From: Paenibacillus woosongensis
GTDB lineage: Bacteria > Bacillota > Bacilli > Paenibacillales > Paenibacillaceae
DNA: 64,000 nt
Reading direction: 5' to 3'
Assembly: GCF_009725165.1 (NCBI RefSeq)
Contig: NZ_WNZW01000012.1
Location: 80,098 to 144,097 of the forward strand
Shown: positions 1-7,602 of the stretch, in pieces
Numbering within the stretch: the stretch's first letter is position 1
Layout of the letters: every line of letters begins with the position of its first letter
The notes under the pieces: model-generated
What the model was told of the DNA's origin: nothing
The model's input: the letters and a program-made list of their open reading frames with translations, nothing else
Databases searched by the model: none
Position numbers and translations under genes: made by a program

Positions 1-400
1 TGGCGGTTCGCTACATCGGCATCGGCCTGTCGATGACCCCGGCAATGAATGCGGGGATGCATGCCGCCGCGGCGGAATGGTATAGCCACGCATCGGCGTT
101 AATTAACTGGCTGCGGCAAATTTTCGGCGCTCTAGCCCTGGGCTGTTCACCTCGCTGTTCTATGCGCGTCAGAACCTCCATATTACCGTGCTGCAGCAAT
201 CGGCCGCCACCCCCAGTGCTGAGTGGATTCGCCTGTCCGCCTACACTTTAGGCATCGACGACTCCTTTGTTGTTGCGGCCCTGCTGGTGCTGCTCAGCTT
301 GCCCCTAGCCCTGCTGCTCCGCGAGCGGCGTCGAGATAAGGAGGGGCGGGAAAGTAGAGAGGAACCAACCCTTACCACTCCGGCTCAGACCCGGGTGTAG
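1..400 (+). pseudogene. MFS multidrug transporter, C-terminal part, frameshifted
   Basis: The 5' end lies outside the window. From base 3 the reading frame gives a segment with SHASALINWLRQIFGALALG, resembling the conserved 'HASALNNxLRQ' region of 14-TM DHA2 (EmrB/QacA-type) drug:proton antiporters. At the GGG run (140-142) the frame breaks. Reading resumes one frame over as LFTSLFYARQNLHITVLQQ, followed by a last membrane segment (VVAALLVLLSLPLALLL) and a charged tail ending at the stop at 398-400. One extra G would restore a continuous protein, so this is a one-base deletion in a homopolymer: either a real pseudogene or a sequencing error. No downstream partner is visible on this strand. 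Confidence 0.7.
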
Positions 401-428
401 GCCCGTCTGATGGCGATCTGTCCACATT

Positions 429-463
429 AAAAAAGACACCCTCGTTCTGATGAGGATGTCCTT
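429..463 (-). terminator. Rho-independent terminator of the RCC1/stalk gene
   Basis: On the minus strand a 10-bp stem (GGACATCCTC / GAGGGTGTCT, allowing two G-U pairs) with an 8-nt loop is followed by a T run. It lies just downstream of the stop of the gene at 478. Confidence 0.8.
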
Positions 464-477
464 CTTGCCTTCCTACC

Positions 478-1947
478 TTATGGATTCGGCAGCTCAATTC
501 GGACCGTATGCTGCTCCTTGGCCCAGTTTACCTTGGCTCCCAGCGCCTCGGCGATGAAACGCAGCGGCACCATCGTCGTATAGTTTTCGTTGAACGGCTT
601 AAGGTCGTCTGAGATTTGCTTCCCGTTGATCGTCGTGTTCAGCGTATATAGATTAATAACGACATTCATGCTTCCTTTGCTGACGTGAACGGTATTCGTT
701 TGATTCATCCAGGTGACCTTAGCCCCCAAATGCTCAAAAACACCGCGCAGCGGTACATAGCTCACATTGTTAACAAGCGCCGGTGGATAAGTGAAATCTA
801 GCTTGTCTCCGTTGATCTCAACGTGAATGGAATCCTCGACGAGCTGCGGCTTGGACGGCTTGCTTGACCCGCCGTAATAATTCCATTTCATCACCGTGCC
901 GTCTCTCAGCAGCGCATACTGCTCCCGCATGCTCGTATTTGCCAGATCAATTGCATTTGTGATGCCTTCAACCTGAACAGCTGTATACTCGTTCTCATCC
1001 ATAAAGCTGTCCCAAACCCATACTGTGCCATCCTGCTTAATGCTGCTAAACGTCGAGAAGCTGCCCCCTTCCAATCGCGTAAGTTGGTCAGCATGCTTCA
1101 CTTTTGTGGGACTTAATAAATCGCCCGCTGTAGGGTATGTTTTAGAGCTTTTCCATATGGCAACCGTCCCATCTTCCAGCAGTGCTGCTGCCTTCTGGCT
1201 TCCTGTCGCAACAGCTGTTGCCTTACCCATCGCATCGCCTTGTACTGCAGTCGGTTCCCATTGGCGATCAGGATTCATGTCCGTCACAGCCGTTCCGGTG
1301 ATCCAGACCTGACCATCCTTGTCTAGGGCACTGGCTGTCAAATGACCTGTAGCAATGGCCTGAATGACAGGGATCCCCTCCAGCTTCGCAGGTACAGGCG
1401 ACGGTGTATGTACACTGTTCTTTCTTCCCCACTGCCAGACCGTCCCATCCGCACCAAGCGCCAAACTCTGACTACCGTTCGCTGAAATAGCGACAATATT
1501 GTCCAAACCTGTAACTTGAACCGGTTCAAGAACAGGTTGATACGAGGTCGTACCAATGCCAAGCTGTCCATCGCTATTATCTCCGGTGGCCCACACCGTG
1601 CCATCTTTTCGCAATATCAGCGTATGCATGTGCCCGCCTGCGATATCCTTCACCTTGTCAATATGCATCCGTACCGGAGTCTTGACCGGAACCATCGATC
1701 CGTTTCCCAGCAATCCCCGGTCTCTCATTCCTCCCCATGCCCAAGCGGTTCCGTCCTTCTTAATCGCATATACGGCATAGTCCCCTGCTGAGATCGCCAC
1801 GACATCGGATAACCATTTGCCTTTCTGACTCGGCATCTGCTCCGTTTGGGCTGCTTGAGCAGTAAGAGGCATAAGCATGGACAGAGACAACAGTATTCCC
1901 GCGAGCGCTGCTCGGCCGCGTCCAAATTTTCCGCGCTTAATATTCAT
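478..1947 (-). CDS. Secreted RCC1-like beta-propeller protein with copper amine oxidase-like stalk domain
   Basis: 489 residues. The chosen ATG at 1947 has GAGGAGA 7 nt upstream; a longer in-frame GTG start at 1965 would put that SD inside the gene. The N-terminus is a signal peptide (basic MNIKRGKFGRGR, hydrophobic core, cleavage near AQAA). Residues about 35-340 carry seven repeats ending in DGTxWxWG-like motifs (KKDGTAWAWG, RKDGTVWATG, GADGTVWQWG, DKDGQVWITG, LEDGTVAIWK, KQDGTVWVWD, LRDGTVMKWN), as in a seven-bladed RCC1-type propeller. The last 120 residues contain two copies of the 'VPLRxxxExLGAxVxW' signature of the copper amine oxidase N-terminal (stalk) domain. This fits an exported wall- or surface-associated protein; the ligand is unknown. 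It appears monocistronic, with its own terminator. Confidence 0.85.
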   Translation of the reverse strand: MNIKRGKFGRGRAALAGILLSLSMLMPLTAQAAQTEQMPSQKGKWLSDVVAISAGDYAVYAIKKDGTAWAWGGMRDRGLLGNGSMVPVKTPVRMHIDKVKDIAGGHMHTLILRKDGTVWATGDNSDGQLGIGTTSYQPVLEPVQVTGLDNIVAISANGSQSLALGADGTVWQWGRKNSVHTPSPVPAKLEGIPVIQAIATGHLTASALDKDGQVWITGTAVTDMNPDRQWEPTAVQGDAMGKATAVATGSQKAAALLEDGTVAIWKSSKTYPTAGDLLSPTKVKHADQLTRLEGGSFSTFSSIKQDGTVWVWDSFMDENEYTAVQVEGITNAIDLANTSMREQYALLRDGTVMKWNYYGGSSKPSKPQLVEDSIHVEINGDKLDFTYPPALVNNVSYVPLRGVFEHLGAKVTWMNQTNTVHVSKGSMNVVINLYTLNTTINGKQISDDLKPFNENYTTMVPLRFIAEALGAKVNWAKEQHTVRIELPNP

Positions 1948-2032
1948 TGAATCTCTCCTCACCACTTACAAAAATTTCTTGCTATGAGAAATATGACGCG
2001 GACTGCTGCTAAAAAGTTTCTGCACAACCTAT

Positions 2033-2495
2033 GAGGCCGTCCCAAAAGCAATCTTTGGAACACCATCACCAGCAAAACATTTTGCGAACGGCCGGCTGCC
2101 CTTGATCCTTGATGTGACCAATCACACTCTCCACATCCTCTTTACGCCGAGCATGAATCGCCGATTTCACGTTCTAAATGGATTTATAGTTGTTAGTTTC
2201 TACAGCAAGGAAAGAAAAGCTGATTTAAATGGAGTTCATGTCGTTAGAAGAAGGGAATTGTCCATTATAGGCTGGGTTCTTGATTCTAGCTGCATCAAAT
2301 CCATCTACTCCCCTGAAACATTCGTTTAGAGCATAATTAGATACATGAATTCCATTTAGTGTTCGAGTTCTAGAGCTGATAAAAGATAGCTAAAGAACCG
2401 GATGCAGGCAAGGAGAATGTGATTCCGACTAAGACGGACAACCTTCTAAAAAGAGAGGCGTCCCTCCGTCATCTAATGACTTCTGGGACAGTCCC
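2033..2495 (-). mobile_element. Degenerate IS1182-like insertion sequence remnant
   Basis: Imperfect terminal inverted repeats (GAGGCCGTCCCAAAAG at 2033-2048; reverse complement of 2480-2495 is GGGACTGTCCCAGAAG, 12/16 identical) bound about 460 bp. On the minus strand inside the left end (about 2165-2035) a fragment reads ARRKEDVESVIGHIKDQG. After a frame change it continues RPFAKCFAGDGVPKIAFG, resembling the C-terminal 'VESVFGxIKxNRxFxRFLLRGLxKVxxEFG' block of IS1182-family transposases. There is no intact transposase. It is a decayed, internally deleted copy; the family call rests on motif memory, not a search. Confidence 0.55.
2226..2358. repeat. 133-bp element bounded by 16-bp inverted repeats, nested in the IS remnant
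   Basis: TAAATGGAGTTCATGT (2226-2241) and ACATGAATTCCATTTA (2343-2358) are inverted repeats with one mismatch in 16. The spacer has no ORF. It looks like a small MITE-like or palindromic unit inside the IS1182-like remnant. Confidence 0.5.
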
Positions 2496-2612
2496 TTGCC
2501 GTGGTTGCAGTGGTGGCAGCGGTTGTATCGCTTTCGTGTATCATAGTATGTATCGGTTTATGTATTTTAGGCAAATAGTCCGTTCTTTCTCAACGAACTT
2601 CCTAAGATCAAG

Positions 2613-2885
2613 CTACTCCTTCCCGTTCCATACCTCGATCATCATGGAAGCCCCCAGCTTAAAGCCCTGGACAAAGGTCTCCATATTGTGAATCGAATTC
2701 GACTCCCCTTGTAGATCCAGCATCGCTTCAAGCTGCCTGAAATCCTCCTCCGACAGCTTCTGCCTCCACATCTGCATCATCTCCGATATTTCGCGGTTTA
2801 ACGCACGATATTTGGGATCATTGGAAACGATCTGCTCGCCCGGGTACAGCTTTCCGTAATAGAGATCTTCCAAGAAGCTTTTCAC
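2613..2885 (-). CDS. DUF6809-like small protein
   Basis: 90 residues, GTG start at 2885 preceded by a strong SD (AAAGGAGG, 8 nt). The sequence begins MKSFLEDLYYGKLYPGEQ and is acidic and largely helical, with no signal peptide or membrane segment. The opening 'LEDLYYGxLYPxEQ' and a central 'ISEMMQMWRQKLSEED' helix match my memory of the DUF6809 family, common in Bacillales and Clostridia and of unknown function. It stands alone between the IS remnant and the VOC gene. Confidence 0.65.
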   Translation of the reverse strand: MKSFLEDLYYGKLYPGEQIVSNDPKYRALNREISEMMQMWRQKLSEEDFRQLEAMLDLQGESNSIHNMETFVQGFKLGASMMIEVWNGKE

Positions 2886-3224
2886 TTGGCTGCCTCCTTT
2901 CTATTACATTACATTATATTACAAAATCGTCCAGAATGAGGGGTTATAGCGAAGCTATCGCTAACAAAGATTTCAATAAACAAAAGCCGCTATTCAGCGA
3001 CTTAGTTTGTATAGAAAATATTGATTTTAAGAAACATTTTCTGCGGCAGCTCGTTCGGATATATGACAATACAAACATATGTTCCTAGGAGTAATATACC
3101 AAAAAATTCATATTACCACAACACTTAAAATCTAATTTAAAATTCAACATAATTTATTTCCATTCCGCCAAATGCTACAATAAGGAAGTCAAGCATCATC
3201 CTAATCCAATAAGGAGTGTGGCAA
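2886..3224. other. Intergenic region with one weak hairpin
   Basis: 339 bp, AT-rich. The only structure seen is a short hairpin around 2984-3008 (AGCCGCT / AGCGACT), too weak to call a terminator. The promoter of the VOC gene must lie here, but no convincing -35/-10 pair was picked. Confidence 0.4.
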
Positions 3225-3653
3225 ATGGCTGTTGATGTGTATTTCAATTTTAACGGGAACTGCCGCGAAGCTGTAGAATTCTACGCCGATGTATTTAACA
3301 CCGGAGCACCGCATATCATGACCTTTGCAGAAGCGCCGCCGAATCCGGAGTACAAACTTCCCGATGAAGCAAAGGATCTAGTCATGCACGCACGCATCAA
3401 CATCAAAGGAAGCAACGTAATGTTCTCCGACGTATTTCCGGGAATGCCTTACGTGCAGGGCAACAACATCACCCTAGCCTTCATCAGCGATGATCTCGAA
3501 GAGGTCAAGTCCGTATTCCATAAGCTGAAGGAAGGCGGCACGGTGCGCATGGAGCTGCAGGAGACGTTCTGGAGCAAATGCTATGGCAGCGTCAAGGACA
3601 AGTTCGGCACCGAGTGGCAGATCAGCCACGACAGCGGCGAAAGTGCCATGTAA
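3225..3653 (+). CDS. VOC-family protein (PhnB/YjdN-like glyoxalase fold)
   Basis: 142 residues. The ATG at 3225 is preceded by AAGGAG (8-nt spacing); an in-frame GTG at 3216 overlaps the SD and is unlikely. The sequence MAVDVYFNFNGNCREAVEFYADVF, the mid-protein 'ARINIKGSNVMFSDVFPG', and the end 'YGSVKDKFGTEWQIS' are typical of the PhnB/'3-demethylubiquinone-9 3-methyltransferase-like' branch of the vicinal oxygen chelate superfamily. These are usually dimeric cytosolic proteins of unproven substrate. It is single, with its own terminator. Confidence 0.85.
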   Translation: MAVDVYFNFNGNCREAVEFYADVFNTGAPHIMTFAEAPPNPEYKLPDEAKDLVMHARINIKGSNVMFSDVFPGMPYVQGNNITLAFISDDLEEVKSVFHKLKEGGTVRMELQETFWSKCYGSVKDKFGTEWQISHDSGESAM

Positions 3654-3708
3654 CGATGGACTGATCGAGCGAACAAGCTCATCTCACAAATACTCCACCA
3701 ACAAGCAA

Positions 3709-3748
3709 ACATCCCATCACACAGCCTAGTGTAATGGGATGTTTTATT
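3709..3748 (+). terminator. Terminator of the VOC gene
   Basis: AACATCCCAT / ATGGGATGTT stem with an inner CACAC/GTGT extension, followed by TTTATT on the plus strand. It lies between convergent genes and may also stop nrdF transcription. Confidence 0.75.
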
Positions 3749-3773
3749 GTAACCGCAAGTACAGCCAATGCGA

Positions 3774-4769
3774 TTACCAAATATTCGATTTCTTCACCCT
3801 TTGGTCCAGGAATGCAAAGTCATCGTCACGCAGCGGCTCGACGGTACCTTTCTGGTACCCCTTACCCTTCGTGGAGAAGAAGTCATGCGTGCTTGTCTCC
3901 GTACGGATTCCGTTCAGCACGACCGGATTGATCTCTTCCTCTTCAAAAGCCGGCTCAATACCCAGATTCATTAACGCTTTGTTTGCGTTGTAACGGATAT
4001 ATTTCTTGACTTCATGGGTCAAGCCGATCGGATCATATAACTCTTCGGTATATGCCAGCTCGTTCTTGTACAGATCCATCAGCAGGTCGTTCACGAACTT
4101 CTCGGCGAATTCCTGCTCCTCTGCGCTCAATTGCTGGAATACCTCCTGAGCTAGCAGGCCAACGAATACGCCATGCACGCTCTCGTCGCGGATGATCAGC
4201 TTGATGATCTCCCCGCTCGCCACCATTTTCCCTTGTCCCGCCAAATATAACGGATAGAAGAACCCCGAGTAGAACAGGAAGCTCTCCAGGAACACCGAGG
4301 CAACCATGGCCTGATACAGGCTCAGCAGTTCGCCCTGCTTGATATCCCGGTAATAGGAATCAATTCGGTGCGTCTTGTACTGCAAATATTTATTGCTGCG
4401 TACCCACTGGAAGGTTTCGCTGATCATCTCGCTGCTGGCCACGGTTGTAAAAATCGTGCTGTAGCTCTTCGCATGGATTTCCTCCATCGCCGCCTGGAAA
4501 ATCAGGATCGCCTTCTTCTGCTTCCCTTCCACATGCTGCGCAATCAGCGGCATGCCGACGTTCCCCTGCTCTGTGTCGAGCAGCGTCAAGCCGCCCAGCA
4601 CTTTCATGAATGTATTCTTCTCTGCGCTGCTCAGCTCGGTCCAGGACTTCAGGTCCTTGGATACCGGAATTTCCGTGTCCAGCCAAAATTGCGACGTATT
4701 CTGCGTCCACAGCATTTCCGTATAATCCGCTTCCGGCGCGTTCCAGTTTACCGCTTCGAACTTCGTCAT
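3774..4769 (-). CDS. nrdF: Class Ib ribonucleotide reductase, beta (radical) subunit NrdF
   Basis: 331 residues, the usual length. The ATG at 4769 follows TAGGAGGATAACGAATA. NrdF holds the dimetal (Mn or Fe) cofactor and tyrosyl radical that start nucleotide reduction in NrdE. The expected ligands are visible: Asp65 (LLDTEQGN), Glu96 and His99 (EEIHAKSY), Glu162, Glu196 and His199 (RDESVHG), with Tyr103 as the likely radical tyrosine. It is the last gene of nrdI-nrdE-nrdF, 105 bp after nrdE with no terminator between, so it should share the NrdR-controlled promoter. Confidence 0.96.
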   Translation of the reverse strand: MTKFEAVNWNAPEADYTEMLWTQNTSQFWLDTEIPVSKDLKSWTELSSAEKNTFMKVLGGLTLLDTEQGNVGMPLIAQHVEGKQKKAILIFQAAMEEIHAKSYSTIFTTVASSEMISETFQWVRSNKYLQYKTHRIDSYYRDIKQGELLSLYQAMVASVFLESFLFYSGFFYPLYLAGQGKMVASGEIIKLIIRDESVHGVFVGLLAQEVFQQLSAEEQEFAEKFVNDLLMDLYKNELAYTEELYDPIGLTHEVKKYIRYNANKALMNLGIEPAFEEEEINPVVLNGIRTETSTHDFFSTKGKGYQKGTVEPLRDDDFAFLDQRVKKSNIW

Positions 4770-4874
4770 TATTCGTTATCCTCCTAGCTGCATTGCTATC
4801 AGGCCACAATGCCAATGCTGCACCATTTTCTCCGTTCAATTGCTGCATTTCTCGCATCCACGCAGCCTGCTCCA

Positions 4875-7004
4875 TTAAATAACGCAGCTGATGCACTCTT
4901 CGATCGTTCTTTTTCTCGTGCGAGTGTAGTAGAGGGTCTTCAGCCCTTTTTTCTGCGCATAAATATAGTATTTCGCCAAGTCTCTTGTCGTCAGGTTATC
5001 CTTCACGTACAGAATTGTGGAAATCGCCTGGTCGATATGCACCTGTACTTCGGCTACGAGATCGATCAGGTTGAACATATCCATATCGTAAGCTTCTTTA
5101 TAGAAGAAGTAATTGCTTTCGTTCAGGAATGGCATCGGGTAGATCGTCTTGGAATCGCCGTATTCCCGCTCTTCAATGCGCTGCGTAATCGGGGCAATTG
5201 AAGCCGTCGACGACTGCAGATAAGAAATCGAGCCCGTCGGCGCAATCGCCAGGCGATAAGCATGGTACAGCCCGTGCTTCATCGTATCTTCCTTCAGCCG
5301 CAGCCAGTCCTCGCGGGTTGGAATATGATGGCCGGCGAACAATGCCTTCACCTTATCGGTGCGCGGAGAGTAGTCATTGTCCTCATAACGCTTGAAATAA
5401 GCTCCGCTTGCGTATTCGCTCTGCTCGAAGTCCTTGAACGTCACTTGTCTCTCCCGGGCGATCATCATCGAGCGCTCGATCGAATAGTAGTTCAGCATCA
5501 TAAAGAACGTACGCGCAAAATCAATCGCTTCCTTGGATTCGTAAGGAATATGGTTCAGCGCCAAAAATCCATGCAAATTCATCGCCCCAAGGCCGACGGA
5601 ATGCAGCTCCCGATTCGCTTTGGCTACGGAAGGCACAATCTCCAGTTCGGTGCGGTCGCTGACCTCGGTCAGAGCGTCCATGGCCAGGTGAACCGTCTCG
5701 CGCATCCGCTGGTTCTTCATCACGTTGACGATGTTCAGCGAGCCCAGGTTACAGGAAATGTCGCGCTGGATGACATCCTCCTGGTTATAGTCGTTGATCG
5801 TCGACACTTCGCTCAGCTGCGCGATCTCGCTGCACAGATTGGAGAACTTCACGCGCCCGATATTCTTGAGGGCATGCTGTTCGTTCGTGTTATCCACGTA
5901 CATAATGTACGGATAACCCGACTCCATTTGTGTTTGTGCGATTTTGATGATCAGATCGCGCGCCACGATTTTTTTCTTGCGGACCTTCGGGTTGTTTACG
6001 AGCTCATCGTACATCGCCGTCAAATCCATATCGTCCAGGTGGACGCCGTATTCCTGGTAGACGGTATGCGGATAGAACAGATACATATCCTTGTCCTGCT
6101 CCACAAGCTCAAAGAACTTGTTCGGCGCCACAACGCCAAGGGACAATGTTTTGATGCGGATTTTCTCGTCGCTGTTGATCTTCTTCGTATCCAGAAACTC
6201 ATGAATGTCCGCATGGAACAAATTGAGATAGACGACCCCGCTGCCGTCCCGCTGGCCCAATTGATTCGCGTAAGAGAACGCATCCTCGAACAGCTTCATC
6301 ACGGGCAGCACGCCGCTCGCTTTGCCGTCCAGGCCTTTGATTTGCTCGCCGGCTGCGCGGATTTTGCTGAGATTCAGGCTGACGCCGCCGCCGATTTTGC
6401 TAAGCTGGAGCGCGGAATTGATTGCAAACCCGATCGCGTTCATCGAGTCATCGACCTCCAGCAGGAAGCAGCTGACCAGTTCCCCGCGGCGCTTCTTGCC
6501 CGCATTCAGGAACGTTGGCGTTGCTGGCTGATACTCCTGGGAGATCAGGACATCTGCATATTCCCCGGCTTTCTTGATGTCGCCGTCGCCGAGAAACAGC
6601 GCCGTTACGGCGATGCGATCCTCATAACGTTCCAGGAACTTTGAGCCGTCATTCGTTTTCATCGCATAGTTATTATAAAATTTAAATGCGCTCATAAAGG
6701 AAGGGAAACGGAACTTGCGCGCATAGAGATCCTCGTACAGCTTCTTCACATCGGCGAATTCGTATTTTGCAAACAGCTCCGCCTCGTAGTAGTCATGCTC
6801 GATCAGATAGTCGATTTTCTCCTTTAGGTCGTGGAAGAACACCGTATTCTGATTCACATAATCGACGAAATAGCTGCGGGCTGCCTCCAGATCCTTATGG
6901 AACTGGAACTGCCCGTTCTTTTGCACCATGATTTCATTGTTAAGCTGTATCCAATTGGGAATTTGCGTTTGTGAAACGGGTTGAGTTGGCATGAGTGTAG
7001 TCAA
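4875..7004 (-). CDS. nrdE: Class Ib ribonucleoside-diphosphate reductase, alpha subunit NrdE
   Basis: 709 residues. This catalytic subunit reduces NDPs to dNDPs. It shows the class I core: SCFLLEVDDSMNAIG, the NLFHADI and DTKKIN segments, SCNLGSLN, the AIAPTGSISY loop, the YYTRTRKRTIEECISCVI C-terminus with the redox Cys pair, and no N-terminal ATP-cone, as expected for NrdE. The start is unusual: TTG at 7004 lies 9 nt after AGGAGG, whereas the upstream ATG (7037) contains that SD and the next ATG (6992) is 21 nt away. The start lies inside nrdI (65-bp overlap), implying translational coupling. Confidence 0.95.
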   Translation of the reverse strand: MTTLMPTQPVSQTQIPNWIQLNNEIMVQKNGQFQFHKDLEAARSYFVDYVNQNTVFFHDLKEKIDYLIEHDYYEAELFAKYEFADVKKLYEDLYARKFRFPSFMSAFKFYNNYAMKTNDGSKFLERYEDRIAVTALFLGDGDIKKAGEYADVLISQEYQPATPTFLNAGKKRRGELVSCFLLEVDDSMNAIGFAINSALQLSKIGGGVSLNLSKIRAAGEQIKGLDGKASGVLPVMKLFEDAFSYANQLGQRDGSGVVYLNLFHADIHEFLDTKKINSDEKIRIKTLSLGVVAPNKFFELVEQDKDMYLFYPHTVYQEYGVHLDDMDLTAMYDELVNNPKVRKKKIVARDLIIKIAQTQMESGYPYIMYVDNTNEQHALKNIGRVKFSNLCSEIAQLSEVSTINDYNQEDVIQRDISCNLGSLNIVNVMKNQRMRETVHLAMDALTEVSDRTELEIVPSVAKANRELHSVGLGAMNLHGFLALNHIPYESKEAIDFARTFFMMLNYYSIERSMMIARERQVTFKDFEQSEYASGAYFKRYEDNDYSPRTDKVKALFAGHHIPTREDWLRLKEDTMKHGLYHAYRLAIAPTGSISYLQSSTASIAPITQRIEEREYGDSKTIYPMPFLNESNYFFYKEAYDMDMFNLIDLVAEVQVHIDQAISTILYVKDNLTTRDLAKYYIYAQKKGLKTLYYTRTRKRTIEECISCVI

Positions 7005-7350
7005 TTTGCTTAACCTCCTGTATAAATCTCTCGACATCCTTCTTGGTGCCGCTAAGCTCGAATTTCATCAATAAAGGGACCGAGTACATCTGTGCAACCT
7101 GATCCCCGGCCAGTCCGTAGCGAACGCCCCAGTTCGTATTGCCGCTTGCGGCAACGCCCTGCAGCAGCTCTCCGTTGTCCTCAAGAAATTTCAGGGTCGA
7201 TTGAGGAACCTGGCCGAAGCCTGTCGTATATGTAATGAGTACAAATGGCCGATCAACGACCAAGCCGTCTCGAATCTGGACATGCTCTACATCCAGCTTG
7301 CTGACAAATCGTTTGACGTTACCCGTCTTCGAATCATAAACCACAAGCAT
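6940..7350 (-). CDS. nrdI: Flavodoxin-like NrdI
   Basis: 136 residues, ATG at 7350 after GGGAGGGAAAAGCA. It begins MLVVYDSKTGNVKRFVSKL, the FMN-phosphate loop of NrdI, and has ITYTTGFGQVP and ASGNTNWG, both typical of the family. NrdI supplies the oxidant that builds the Mn(III)2-tyrosyl radical in NrdF. It is the first gene of the nrdIEF operon, and its 3' end contains the SD and start of nrdE. Confidence 0.95.
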   Translation of the reverse strand: MLVVYDSKTGNVKRFVSKLDVEHVQIRDGLVVDRPFVLITYTTGFGQVPQSTLKFLEDNGELLQGVAASGNTNWGVRYGLAGDQVAQMYSVPLLMKFELSGTKKDVERFIQEVKQIDYTHANSTRFTNANSQLDTA

Positions 7351-7445
7351 TGCTTTTCCCTCCCGTAAAGAAATAGCCCACCCGCAGGAGATGAGCCATC
7401 GGCAGCATCATTCAAATTGGAGTAATTCCTAATCCTCCAAGCACC

Positions 7446-7461
7446 ACACTATATATGGTGT
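7446..7461. promoter_or_regulatory. NrdR box 1
   Basis: ACACTATATATGGTGT is a near-perfect palindrome matching the NrdR consensus acaCwAtATaTwGtgt. It lies downstream of the predicted transcription start of nrdI and pairs with box 2 34 bp away (about three helix turns). Confidence 0.85.
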
Positions 7462-7479
7462 GCATAGTCCGACGTTAAT

Positions 7480-7495
7480 ACAAAATATAGTGCGT
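7480..7495. promoter_or_regulatory. NrdR box 2
   Basis: ACAAAATATAGTGCGT, a weaker match to the NrdR consensus, sits at the predicted transcription start. Paired NrdR boxes are the usual mark of ribonucleotide reductase operons. Confidence 0.78.
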
Positions 7496-7501
7496 GTTTG
7501 T

Positions 7502-7530
7502 AATATACCTGTTTTCCCAAAATTAATCAA
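7502..7530 (-). promoter_or_regulatory. SigA-type promoter of nrdIEF
   Basis: On the minus strand TTGATT (7530-7525) and TATATT (7507-7502) are separated by exactly 17 bp. The start would fall at about 7496, inside NrdR box 2, which fits direct repression. Confidence 0.65.
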
Positions 7531-7545
7531 GGGCTATTTCTCCAA

Positions 7546-7595
7546 TAAAAAAAGCTGTGACCTCCCGCTTGTTTCTCCCGGGCAAGCCACAGCTT
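7546..7595 (-). terminator. Terminator of the fecCD operon
   Basis: Minus strand: AAGCTGTG ... CACAGCTT stem with an imperfect inner stem (GCTTGCCCGGGAG / CGGGAGG region), then a run of seven T. It is 8 bp after the stop of the second permease. Confidence 0.85.
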
Positions 7596-7602
7596 CTGCG
7601 AT

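Noticed and set aside
2102..2691. Two small plus-strand ORFs (75 and 90 codons)
   Set aside because: They lie in or across the IS remnant and antisense to the DUF6809-like gene, with no SD or motif.
5262..6644. 460-codon plus-strand ORF opposite nrdE
   Set aside because: It lies wholly antisense to a clearly conserved nrdE and shows no recognisable domain; codon bias of nrdE creates it.
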